From Prunus persica (taxonomy: Eukaryota > Streptophyta > Magnoliopsida > Rosales > Rosaceae): a stretch of 64,000 nt of DNA. Shown here in pieces: positions 35,612 through 46,816 of this stretch. Below the pieces are notes generated by a model. That model was given only the letters and a program-made list of their open reading frames with translations. It made no database searches and was not told where the DNA came from. The translations under genes and the position numbers were made by a program. Within the stretch, counting starts at the first letter, position 1, and each line of letters opens with the position of its first letter. The stretch spans positions 9,098,294 to 9,162,293 of the forward strand of contig NC_034012.1 of the NCBI RefSeq assembly GCF_000346465.2, in the 5' to 3' direction.

Positions 35612-37096
35612 TCAACATTGACTGCTCCCAGACAAGTTTTTCTGATCTCTCCCTTTTGATACCTCTCTTATTCCTTTATCCACTTTTCTCATATGCTCTC
35701 TCTCTGCAACATTATATTTTTCAAATGTAAAGGGTTGGTTGCTGTTGGCTAGTCCCCAAGCCATCTCCAAAAATTGGGCTTCCCTTATTGCAGCAATGCT
35801 TCCAAAGCTGACATAGATGACAGATTTTGGTGCTTCGCAGTTTAGCCATGGAATGCAGCTTTGGTCTTGTGATAATAAGCTGCTACTTGAAGAAGAAGAA
35901 GAGGCTGCAGGGAAGCACTTGTGAAATGGGCCTATTGGGAAAATTGGGATGTTGAATTCTTGGCGAATTGTGGCCAGTGAACTTCCTTCAAGGTCTTCAA
36001 AAGTATTGAAAATGATCCCATATGAGGCCTCAGTTTCCTTCTTCAGGCCTGACACTAGTTCATCGTATTTTTCTGGGTCCATAGTTTTGAGCACCGGAAG
36101 GTCTTTGACTTTGAGAGGTGGAAGCTCTATAACTGGTTCTTCTAGTTGAGAATCTAATGATACCAAGATAAAAATATACTAATGAAAATATGAAGTAATT
36201 GAAAGTATAGGTAATTGTTTTCACCCAAAAATTTAAGTAATTGTCAAGTGTAATAGCATATAACAATGCATGTAGATTTTGTATAAAACAGCCAGGGAAT
36301 TTGGACTCTCTCTTTGTCTGGATATCTTTGTCTTTAACTAATTGTTTATTAAAAATCAAAGGACTTTTTCCATCTTAGTTAAATAGGTTTGATATAGTCA
36401 AATAAAAATACATTATATAATTCTTAGACTTCTAATAAGCGAATTAGATTTAAAACTAAGATCGATAAAATTAAAGCATAAAACTCAAAACCTATCGATA
36501 ATGAGCGGTTATGCCTAACATCTTACGTATTCTTGGTATGAGATTTATGTACTTTGAACAAAGATAAGCAGAGGATCTGGATCCGCGACGAAACATGTAA
36601 AGAAAGAAGCTTAATAAAAAACCACACCTTGTATGGGAAGGTAACCCTTTTCCAGCAGAAGTGGAAATGCAGCATAAGCAACAAAGGAAAAGGCAGCTGA
36701 AGTCCTTAATAGAATCCTTGGGAGCTTAAGGCTCTCAGCAACAGGTTGAGTGAAGTGAAACAGAAGGTCAGAGATCAAGCAAGCAACAGGCTCCTGATTA
36801 TCTGATAGCAACCTAGCCAAGCATTCTCTGAAGGGTTCAGAACACTTAACATTGAGAAGAGAAATAAACGCCAAAATATCGCTTGTGGAGGCCTCAGCTT
36901 GAGATAAGGCAACAGGGATTGAGTGGAAGGTGAAGTGTGGATAGGTTGAAGGGTTGAGAGGGTTGAATTGGGTGTGGATGATGGTTATGGAGAATCCTTG
37001 GTGGTGAAGAAGGTTGGCCAGTTCTAGCATGGGGTTTAAATGGCCTTGAAGGGGCATTGGAAACAGTATCAATTTCAAACCCTTCCTTTGCTCCAT
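35612..37096 (-). pseudogene. Truncated UDP-glycosyltransferase copy (no PSPG box)
   Basis: Exon 1 (37096-36628) and the start of exon 2 (from 36153) are nearly identical to the intact gene at 17295-19111, splice sites included. Similarity stops in GLANSNQPF at about 35731. The frame then runs into unrelated sequence for about 40 residues and stops at 35612. The whole sugar-donor domain with the PSPG box is absent, so the product cannot be a working UGT. The break coincides with the left edge of the segmental duplication, so it was truncated at birth. Confidence 0.93.
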
Positions 37097-39272
37097 GTTA
37101 GAATTTAGAGGGAGCCTCTGTGAGATTTCCTTGGCTTTGGCTTCTGATTCTTGTCAATTCTCAATGTTAGGCATATGATCAATGTAAATTCCATGTGGCC
37201 TTATGTCCCTTAACTATTATTATTTTGCCACATTTGTCTCTTTTGTTTCAGAAGCATACATGAGAGTAATATTCTCTCCGGCGGAATAAGTATAAAATGT
37301 AACACGAGTTGCGAAGATTACAGTTAATTAAAAACATTAAGAAATATAAAATGTCTAATTATATTTGTTAAATTGCAATTAACGTTAGAGAAACAGTAAC
37401 TCTTTATTCTCTATTATTTCAGTTTCAGACAAAGTTGATAGAAAAACATGGTTCAGAAGGAATATCTTTCCTGCTGGCGGGTGGAAGGGTCGGGCATGAT
37501 GCAGACCAGTGTTTACCTGTGGTCAAACAGATACCACAATTCTTGAGAATCGCACGTCCTTCATCTTGGCCACAACAGGACCCTCTAAAGAACCAACCAC
37601 ATACCCTACAAACTACATCACAACCATTGCCAAGAATTGCATTCTTTGGGACACGATCCTTGTAAGGGCATCGTTGCGGAATGTGCTCACCCACCTTTAA
37701 ACAATACTCACATTCACCTGTTTGCAGTTTGTAAATCTATTATTAGATACAACAAAAAAATTAAAAATAATTATTTATAGAAAAAATAAATGAATGAATG
37801 AGGATGAAAAAAAACCCAAATATCAGTCTTGAGAGCACATGATATTGAATAACAAGAATCTTTGACGAAATATATGTAAACTTGTAAATAGAGAAGCTAC
37901 AGACGCAAGGGGAGGCAAGGGGTTGTTAGGAGGTGGGAGGAGGAGCTATATATTTTTTTTTTCTCTCTCTCTAAAATCAAAGGCATACCAATATCAGGAC
38001 GAGGAAGCTGGAAGAAAGGAATGTAGGTGCCATCAGGACCAGCCTTTGTTTCTTCAGCTTTGCTACCTATTTGCAATTATATTCTTAAATACAAAAAAAA
38101 AAAAAAGAAGAAGAAGGTGATGATGTCAAAGAAGTTAGAAAGAATGAGATCTATGATCCATTAAAAAATAACTATAATATTAAATGTCGGTTATCAAATA
38201 TGCACACACCAAAATAACTTGAATGCATAAATTGTCTTCAAAAACAGAATTGAATGCATCAACCAAACTAAAAGAAAAAATACTTTCTTTTTTTCCAAAA
38301 TACAGAGTCCAAGCAAATTCCAGATAATCTTCCTCTCAAACCCTAAAAACAAAAGTCAAGAGCATACCAGGAGCACAAGGACATAAGAGAGGAGAATAAG
38401 TGTGAGCAGCAGCAGCCTTTGGCTCTAAATAAAGGGCTAGTATGGCATGATGAAACATTTAAATAAGGCCCTTTTACTATTCTATTTTCTCATTCAAATG
38501 CTGCAAACATAAAAAAGCGTTTTTAGAAAACTGGTCTAAAAACACTCAGTTCAAGTAATTAACCATTTGTCTACCAACGATCCAAAATCAGTTAGCAAAG
38601 GCATGGCACCATATTCTTCAATTACTTCCCAAAATTAAAAGAGAAACGTGCAACACAAAAATACACCCAAATAACCAAATGCGCAACGAACTCAAAACTA
38701 ATCTCCCTCTAAAAGTATTTTCAAATCAAATAGAACTACAATACAGTACAAGACGAAATTCTATACATGCACCAAAAAGTAAATATTTTCGATATAAAAA
38801 GAGAAATTGTCATACACAAAAGCTGACACATAAAAGCCCAAGTAATTAAATTGCAAAAATTCTTCGTTACAAACCCTTAATTTAAAGGAAAAAAGAAAAT
38901 CATACCGATAGGCCAGTCAATTTTCAAAAGTGGAGACGTATCGCAGTCAAGAGGTACCATCTCTGGTGGGCAAAGGACCTTTCCGCCACCTTTCTTATTG
39001 ACGACAATCGAATTGCCACAGATTGACAAATCGCTGATACGGGGGATATCTGGCGCGAAAAGGTCCTTTCCACCGTGGTCCTCGTTGAGCCCCACCAACT
39101 GGGCATCCGATTTCTGGCAATCTAAGGATGAGACAAGGTCCATGGATGAGTCTGTTGGAAAGAGAGGAATGCCTGCCTGCAGAGCTTTGGATTTATTAGG
39201 GTTCAGGCTTCGCATAGAGTTGAGATTGTAAATTGTGAGATTAAAATAGAAGGAGGTTGTTTCAATAAAAAT
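35729..39272. repeat. Segmental duplication, copy B (pairs with 17769-21292)
   Basis: Same content and order as copy A, except that UGT exon 2 is cut by the breakpoint. The sequence continues collinear through the zinc-knuckle gene and its upstream 120 bp, then diverges after TTCAATAAAAATT. Confidence 0.92.
37425..39143 (-). CDS. Zinc-knuckle protein, eIF3g-type spacing (intact copy 2)
   Basis: Exons 39143-38906, 38424-38368, 38066-37989 and 37717-37425 join in frame to 221 aa; all introns are phase 1. Exon 1 starts MDLVSSLDCQKSDAQ and holds PDIPRISDLSICGNSIVVNK. Exon 2 gives EPKAAAAHTYSPLL. Exon 4 has two knuckles of form C-X2-C-X5-H-X4-C (CEYCLKVGEHIPQRC and CGICLTTGKHWSASC) with a further Cys-rich segment VCRVCGWFFRGSCC between them. 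This spacing, the PYKD after knuckle 1 and the APGSKAEE before it recall plant eIF3g, suggesting RNA or ribosome binding; this is inference from memory. No RRM is present. An upstream in-frame Met at 39215 is possible. It is the only undamaged copy of this family in the window. Confidence 0.78.
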
Positions 39273-39319
39273 TTCAGATAGATGTGGGAAAAATGACTAT
39301 GTATAGGAAGACCAATCTA

Positions 39320-39408
39320 CCCATAGAGTCATAAAATTTCCATTGTGTGGTCTTCAACATGGGAATTTGGAGCATGGCCTTTGACATGAAGCCTCTAACA
39401 ACAGCCAT
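39320..39408 (-). pseudogene. Exon 1 remnant of a small G-P-P-P-Q-I-N family gene
   Basis: ATG at 39408 begins MAVVRGFMSKAMLQIPMLK, like exon 1 of the gene at 50528-51262. One extra T and loss of the GTAAGT donor (here ATGGGT) break it. No matching exon 2 follows in frame; a decayed one lies at 40402-40577. Confidence 0.8.
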
Positions 39409-40401
39409 GTTAACAACTAATTAGAGATATACAAAGTTTGCTATATCTTCAGTTAGACCGATTAATAGGCTGCTATTTGGAATGATTTGTAGCAGATGTT
39501 GGGGTGGCAACTAGCCAAGTCGACTAATAAGACAATACGTGATAAATTATATGACCAGGAATAGTGACTTGGTTGTTGAAGAGATTAATTATTTGATCTA
39601 CGTACTGATCGTTAGACCGTCTTAATAATTCTCTTGCATGAACGATTAAGTCATCAAAGTTAATATAAGTATCACAACTAGTCTGCTGATCAGCCTCTTT
39701 TATATGTTGTCTTGCCAATTACAACTACAATAATCTTGGAGTCTCGTGAATTGGGAGATTCTTCAATTCCCTTTTGCTTAGTCAACATATATAAGACAAC
39801 TATTTCTTTTCAATATTTTTTTATTTGGGAGATTCTCCAATAAGAATTTAAGTTAATGATTAGTTACATATTTTTAATATCGCTAGTTGATTTGTGTCTA
39901 AGAAACTATTAATACCTTTAATAAATGCAATCCAACAATTAAAATTAAAAATATGTAACTAATCCTTAACATATACTTATTGTAGAATCTCCCATTCTTA
40001 TTTTGCTGAAAGTTACTGAAATATTTTGTGTGTACACATTCCGTGTCTAGCGAGCTAGAAAGCTACATGCATCGAGAACTTATTATTATATTTAGGATAT
40101 ATATCATTCATATTATATATATGATGTTTCTAGAAAACTATTATTTATATATAGATGTCCAAAAAAACAAAAGGAAAAAGTCACTTGAGGAGTAGGTCTG
40201 ACTTCTCAAATTTGGTTTGCAATCCTTTGGAGAAGTGAACAGCAGCAAATTAAATTACAGATCGATCCAAGTCAACGTAATTAGGTTGGCATATCCTACG
40301 GTCCTCTTTGTTTTCCCATTGACGACCAAAGTTTTTCTAAAAAATTCAGAGGTTTTCTTATTTTTTATTATTTATGATTATGACAAATATACCGACATTT
40401 T
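39409..40401. other. Flank shared with 51260-53370, shortened
   Basis: Phrases such as GTCACTTGAGGAGTAGGTCT (about 40180) recur at about 51790, and TTGGCATATCCTACGGTCCT recurs at about 52525. This stretch is therefore a shortened copy of 51.2-53.4 kb. No gene seen. Confidence 0.7.
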
Positions 40402-40577
40402 ATCAATTGGTAGAAGCAGTCTTTTTTGGAGTAGCTAGCAGTGACATCTCCTTTACTTTTCTTGCCATCTTTCTGATCAGTCTTTGAGCTGGTGAGATCA
40501 GAAACATTCTGCTCCCTCAACCTCGTCGTCCCCTTAATTTGTCTGCCACTCCCTCTGCTGATCCCTCGTCGTCCCAT
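40402..40577 (-). pseudogene. Exon 2 remnant of a small G-P-P-P-Q-I-N family gene
   Basis: It reads GRRGISRGSGRQIKGT then LREQNVSDLTSSKTDQ, closely matching exon 2 at 53558-53378. A short insertion near the end (GCTAGCTA) shifts the C-terminal frame. The splice acceptor is not recognisable. Confidence 0.8.
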
Positions 40578-40901
40578 CAAATAGAAACTAGGATATTGTA
40601 GATGACGCCAAAAAGGAAAAATGAAAAGCATACACAAAAGCTAAGACATAAAATAAAGTCCAAGTAATTAAATTGCAAATAATCTTTGTCACAAACCCTT
40701 AAATTGAACGAAAAATGAAAAAGGATACCAACTGGGCAGCCGAGTTTCAAAAGTGAAGACGTAATCGTATTGCGGCCAAGGGGAACCATCTCTAGCGGGC
40801 AAAGGACCTTTCCACCACGGTCCTTATTGACGACCAACTTATTACCGATGATCAACAAATCGCTGATGCGGGGATCATATCTGGTGGGATAAGGTCAGTT
40901 T

Positions 40902-41492
40902 TGTTGTGCGGAAGCGTCAACCAACTGCGAGTGAAAAATAACAACAGGTAGGAGAAAAATAGAACAAAATAATCAACAAGAACAACACCAAGATTTATAC
41001 TGGTTCGGCAATTGCCTACATCCAGTTTGGAGACGACGGAGTATTCCACTATAATCAATGACAGAATACAATAGTGTTTAACCACTCAGAAAACTCAAGC
41101 CCCAAATATACCCAAGCTCACACACTCAAGAATATAAAGGGGATACAAATTGAGTACAATTTAGAGAGGGAAAAATAACCAACAATAGCAACAAAAGCTT
41201 AGTTGCCCAAACTATTATTTTTCTCTCTCCCAACTTCTCTCTTCTCTCATCAACTCTCGATGCTTTCCGCTCTACATTTTTTCCAAATGCATGTTCCCTT
41301 TTATAAGCCAAACATTTGCTCTTCAACCACCCAACAGCAAAAGCAAAACACACAAGTCAAAAGGTAAAAGTAAGCCATCAATGCTAGCCATTAATTTGTC
41401 TCCAATTTGTCTGCTAGCCGAAAGCACCGCAAGATGTCTGCCAGCCGAAAGCAGTTTTTCTTTTGACTAATTTTTTGAGCCAATCATCAACA
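40902..41492 (-). repeat. 3' LTR of the Copia element
   Basis: 591 bp. On the element's strand it begins TGTTGATGATTGGCTC and ends CACAACA. The adjoining AAGGTGGAGAT just inside is the polypurine tract. Confidence 0.95.
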
Positions 41493-41561
41493 ATCTCCAC
41501 CTTGGCTCAAAACCTTGAAGCAACACTCTCAATGGTCGTCTCCCAATCCCCCATGGGGCAA

Positions 41562-44500
41562 TCAACAAACTTTACAAATGCCAATTAAGTCTAAGCAATG
41601 CTTAAACTTGAGCAACGAAACTGGCTTTGTCAACATATCCGCAGGATTCTCAGCGGTCCCAATCTTCTGAAGAAGAATATTTCCCTCGTCAATAATCTCA
41701 CGAACAAAATGGAACCTCACGTCAATGTGTTTTGTACGTGCATGATGAACTTGATTCTTTGCTAAATAAATAGCACTCTGACTGTCACAATGAACATCCA
41801 CATGGTCCTGTTCAATCCCCAAGTCATCAAGCAATCCTTGAAGCCAGATGGCTTCCTTTATAGCTTCTGTTACCGCCATGTATTCAGCCTCCGTAGTCGA
41901 CAGAGCAACTGTAGATTGCAGAATCGACCTCCAACTCACTGGACCTCCAGCAATAGTGAATACAAAACCTGTAGTGGACCTACGCTTGTCCAAATCACCT
42001 GCGTAATCAGAATCCACATATCCAACAACACATTGACCAGTAACTTTATCATGCTGAAACAATAAACCAACATCCACAGTACCCAGAATATACCGTAGAA
42101 TCCATTTCACAGCTTGCCAATGCTCTTTTCCTGGATTATGCATATATCTACTGACAATACTAACAGCTTGTGAAATATCAGGCCTCGTACACACCATAGC
42201 ATACATCAAACTACCAACAGCACTTGCATATGGAATTTGAGCCATGTAATGACTCTCTTCACCAGTTTTAGGAGACATAGAAGCACTAAGTTTGAAATGA
42301 GGGGCAAGAGGTGTACTAACCGGTTTTGAATTTTCATTCATCCCGAAACGCTGTAGTACCTTCTTTAAATACTGCTTTTGACACAGACTAATCTTGCCCT
42401 TCGCTCTATCTCTTTCAATTTCCATACCCAGTATCTTCCGAGCTTCTCCTAAGTCCTTCATCTCAAATTCATTACTCAGTTGAGTCTTCAACCTTTCAAT
42501 CTCCACTTTGCTTTTACATGCTATAAGCATATCATCAACATATAAAAGCAGATAGATGAAGGTTCCATCTTGTAGCTTGCGAAAGTATACACAATGGTCA
42601 TAATGATTTCTTGTGTACTTCTGCCCGATCATAAACCGATCAAATCGCTTATACCATTGTCTTGGAGACTGCTTCAAGCCGTACAATGATTTTTGCAATT
42701 TGCAAACCCAATTTTCTTTTCCAGCAACCTTAAAACCTTCTGGCTGAGACATATAAATTTCTTCCTCCAAATCACCATGTAAGAATGCAGTCTTGACATC
42801 AAGTTGAGCCAACTCAAGGTCAAACTGCGCAACCAAAGCCAACAAAATACGAATAGAGGAATGTTTTACTACAGGAGAAAATACCTCATTGTAGTCAATG
42901 CCTTCCTTCTGAGCATATCCTTTAGCTACTAATCTGGCTTTGAATCTCACATTGTCTTTTCCCAAAGATTCCATCTTCTTGGCATAAACTCATTTGCAAC
43001 CAATTGCTTTCTTCCCCTTTGGTAACTGAACCAGCTCCCAAGTCTCATTTTTATGAAGAGACTTCATCTCCTCATCCATAGATTTCTTCCACTCCACGCT
43101 CTCTGAACTTCTGACAGCTTCTTTGTAGGCGGATGGAATATCATCTTCAATAACGGGAAGTGCATATGCCACAATATCAGTAAATCGAACAGGCTTTCGA
43201 ATCTCCCTTCTCGATCTTCTGATTGCAATAGAATCTTGTTGCTGTGGAGGCTCTTGGGTAGGTGCCTCCTCTTCATCATCCTCGTCCTCTTCATCAGAAT
43301 CAACTGTAGGACTAGTGTCTGTAGTATCAGACCTTACTGGAACAACTGGAGTTTTCAGTAACTCCACCTGCTTTGAACTACTCATGGTCTTAGTTGCTTC
43401 AATTTCACCTTCATGCTTGTTCTGATTTACCATAGCAGCCTCATCAAAAGTCACATCTCTGCTTACAACAAATTTCTTCTCATCTGGACACCAAAGTCGG
43501 TATCCCTTCACGCCAGTGCTAAATCCCATAAATAGAGCTTTCTTTGCTCTTGGATCTAACTTGCTCTCCCTGACATGATAGTAAGCAGGACAACCAAATA
43601 TGTGTAAATACTTGTAATCAGTACAAGGTTTACCAGACCATACCTCCATGGGCGTTTTGCCCTCATTCGCAGCAGCAGGCAACCGATTAATGAGATAGCT
43701 TGCATAAGTAATCGCCTCAGCCCAAAACGCCTTGCCTAAACCAGCATTAGACAACATACACCGAACTTTCTCAAGCAAAGTACGGTTCATGCGTTCTGCC
43801 ACCCCATTCTGTTGCGGTGTCTCCCTAACCGTGAAGTGCCTCACAATACCCTCATCTTGACAAACTTTCAAGAAGGGATCAGACTTATATTCACCACCAT
43901 TGTCTGATCTGAGAGTCTTGATCTTTCGACCGCTTTGCGTTTCAATCATCTTTTTCCACTTCAGGAATATCCTCAAGACTTCATCTTTACGCTTCATGGT
44001 GTACACCCATATTCTTCTAGAGAAGTCATCAACAAAGGAGACAAAATAATGGCTACCTCCCCAAGATGCATTATTGGAGGGTCCCCAAACATCAGTGTGA
44101 ACATAATCTAGAATGCCTTTAGTGTGGTGAATAGCAGTGCCAAATTTCACTCTAGTTTGCTTACCCAGCACACAGTGTTCACAGAATTCCAATTTGCATG
44201 CCTTTGCACCTTTCAATAAGCCTTGCTTCACCAATCCTTGCAACGCTTTTTCACCAGCATGCCCGAGACGCATATGTCATAACCTTGTGGTGTCTGTGCT
44301 ATCTGCGTCAGCAGCTTCGGTGACAGCTGCTCCACCAATAACTGTACTACCCTGCAAGAAATACAAGTTATTTCGTCTTGTACCTTTCATCACCACCAGT
44401 GCCCCATGCACAGCTTTAAGAACTCCACCCTCCATGGTGATCTTGAGACCCTTGGATTCCAAAGCGCCCAATGAGATGAGATTCTTCTTCATATCCGGAA

Positions 44501-45611
44501 CATACCGAACATCACTCAATTCTCTGACTGTTCCATCATGCATCTTCAAACAGATTTTGCCTATCCCTTGTGTTTTGCAGGCATTATTATTGCCCATCAA
44601 AACAACTCCACCATCCAGCTCCTCGAAGCTAGAAAACCATTCCCGAATAGGACACATATGATAGGTGCAACCTGAATCCAAAATCCACTCAGTTGAGTGA
44701 CCATCAGCAGATGAACTAGCCAAAGCAAACTCGAAATCTTCATCTCCAGATTTTGCAACATTTGCTTCAGAACCCGCTTTCTCCTTCTCCTTGTTCTTCA
44801 ATTTGGGACAGTCTTTCTTCCAATGACCCTTTTGGCGACAAAAGGCACATTCATCTTTAGCAAGAAACTTCCCTCGTGACTTTGAACGAGATTTTCCCCG
44901 CTTCCCAGATTTTCTTTCCTCTGTTCGACCCCTTGCAACAAGTGCCTCGGTTTGTGAATTTTGAGTCTTTTGTTCCTTCTTTCGACACTCATGATTCACC
45001 AATGCCGCAGACACCTCATCCAGTTTCACCTCGGATTTTCCATACAACAAAGTAGTTGTCAAATGATCATAATCATCAGGCAATGAATTTAACAAACATA
45101 GTGCCTTATCCTCGTCAGGAATTATCACATCAAGATTTGCTAAATCAGCAAGTATTTTATTATAATCATTGAGGTGTTCATGCATAGAAATACCTGAGCG
45201 ATATTGAAATCGGAAGAGTCGTTTCTTCAAGAAGAGCCGATTTTCTGTGCTCTTGGTCATATACTTCTCCTCCAATTTCATCCATAACTTCTTAGCAGAA
45301 GTTTCCTTCATATACGGGTATTTCAACTCCTTATCAAGGAACGATCGAATAGTGGCACAAGCATGGAGATTAATTCGAGTCCACTGCTTGTCATCAATAT
45401 CTTCTGGTTTATCCTCCAGAACCATATCCAACTCTTGTTGATACAACACATCCATAACTTCACATTGCCACATACCAAAATTATTGGAGCCATTAAATTT
45501 ATCAACCTCTAACCTTGTACTGGCAATTGGATGTCTATTGGATGTAGGTGCCGACGAAGACGATGTCGATTCCTTTTCCTTCAAAATTTCAACTTTTTCT
45601 CCAGCCATCAA
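41562..45611 (-). pseudogene. Copia gag-pol polyprotein frame, two in-frame TGA codons
   Basis: One frame of about 1350 codons runs 45611-41562. Gag occupies roughly residues 1-290 with a CCHC knuckle (CAFCRQKGHWKKDC, 255-268). Protease has the DSG motif at 312-314. Integrase follows with its HTDVWGP and conserved D and E regions, then a reverse transcriptase with YVDD, then RNase H near the end. Two TGA codons, at 44279-44277 and 42992-42990, interrupt the frame. Each stands where the family has Trp, one in the GAG-pre-integrase region and one at the start of the reverse transcriptase. The frame is otherwise open, with no frameshift. Such elements copy through RNA in cytoplasmic particles. 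Confidence 0.95.
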
Positions 45612-45774
45612 ATCTGCCCGGCACTATTCACTGCTACTGTAGAACAGCACTATTCACGGGGGGGCACTGTAGCACCGACACTATTCACGTGCACTATTCA
45701 CCCGTCACTGTAGCACCGACAGATTTTTCACTCCCACGAAACCCCAGTCGAAAAACTGGAGCTCTGATACCACT
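45612..45774 (-). promoter_or_regulatory. Copia leader with primer-binding site and CACTATTCAC repeats
   Basis: The primer-binding site TGGTATCAGAGC (45772-45761, minus strand) lies two bases inside the 5' LTR and pairs with the initiator Met tRNA. Between it and gag, CACTATTCAC occurs four times and CACTGTAGCACCGACA twice on the plus strand. Confidence 0.9.
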
Positions 45775-46365
45775 TGTTGTGCAGAAGCGTCAACCAACTG
45801 CGAGTGAAAAATAACAACAGGCAGGAGAAAAATAGAACAAAATAATCAACAAGAACAACACCAAGATTTATACTGGTTCGGCAATTGCCTACATCCAGTT
45901 TGGAGACGACGGAGTATTCCACTATAATCAATGAGAGAATACAATAGTGTTTAACCACTCAGAAAACCCAAGCCCCAAATATACCCAAGCTCACACACTC
46001 AAGAATATAAAGGGGATACAAATTGAGTACAATTTAGAGAGGGAAAAATAACCAACAATAGCAACAAAAGCTTAGTTGCCCAAACTATTATTTTTCTCTC
46101 TCCCAACTTCTCTCTTCTCTCATCAACTCTCGATGCTTTCCGCTCTACATTTTTCCCAAATGCATGTTCCCTTTTATAAGCCAAACATTTGCTCTTCAAC
46201 CACCCAACGGCAAAAGCAAAACACACAAGTCAAAAGGTAAAAGTAAGCCATCAATGCTAGCCATTAATTTGTCTCCAATTTGTCTGCTAGCCGAAAGCAC
46301 CGCAAGATGTCTGCCAGCCGAAAGCAGTTTTTCTTTTGACTAATTTTTTGAGCCAATCATCAACA
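45775..46365 (-). repeat. 5' LTR of the Copia element
   Basis: 591 bp, same length as the 3' LTR and differing at six positions by eye. It holds the element's promoter. Confidence 0.95.
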
Positions 46366-46370
46366 AGTTT

Positions 46371-46816
46371 TGCCACGGTCCTTAATTGTGATTAATTGTG
46401 TTATCAAACGTGACACCTATCATCCAATCAATCATACAAACTTTAGTCGAAATCATCATACTTGGATCAAGAATTACAAGGTTTATTGGCACACAAAATA
46501 AAAAAAGCAAACGCAAGAAGAAGAAAAACATAAAAATGATACTGGGGGAATTACAAAAAGGATGCAAAAACAAGGCTATTGTTCTTAGCTAGTCGCAGCT
46601 ATTACAAGAGGATTCAGTTACTTTGGGATTTCTGCTTTGTCTTGGCATTACTTGATTTTCAATTTGAGTCAGCATATTACAAAATCCAAATGTTATCTTA
46701 TACGGTTAAGAGTTTAAAAACTCAAAGATATAAGATTACAATTGAATTTGTAACACAAGACTTTAAAAGTTAACCAATATCACAACCAGCAAGAGAACTC
46801 GAAGCTTATTCATTAA
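46371..46816. other. 3' flank of the small gene at 46817
   Basis: 46590-46770 carries the flank block shared with 21780-21985, 24690-24840 and 50300-50480. No gene seen. Confidence 0.65.

Larger units (their letters stand above)
40902..46365 (-). mobile_element. Full-length Copia LTR retrotransposon (Tnt1-like)
   Basis: 5.46 kb, coding on the minus strand. LTRs are 591 bp each with TG...CA ends, and the flanking 5-bp target duplication is AGTTT (40897-40901, 46366-46370). Internal order is gag, protease, integrase, reverse transcriptase, RNase H, the Copia order. I count six differences between the LTRs, about 1 percent, so the insertion is young. The polyprotein has two stop codons, so it is non-autonomous at present. 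Confidence 0.96.
40729..46380 (-). pseudogene. Zinc-knuckle gene copy 4, exon 1 split by the Copia element
   Basis: 40901-40729 encodes ISDLLIIGNKLVVNK, GGKVLCPLEMVPLG and LLKLGCPV, matching exon 1 of copy 2 up to its donor. The other side of the insertion (46366-46380, CCACGGTCCT) continues the same exon for a few bases and then diverges. The Copia element with its AGTTT target duplication occupies the gap. Exons 2-4 were not found. Confidence 0.8.

Noticed and set aside
40852..41353. Minus-strand frames at 40852-41085 and 41126-41353, repeated at 45728-45958 and 45999-46226
   Set aside because: They lie in the two LTRs of the Copia element and are repeated for that reason; not genes.
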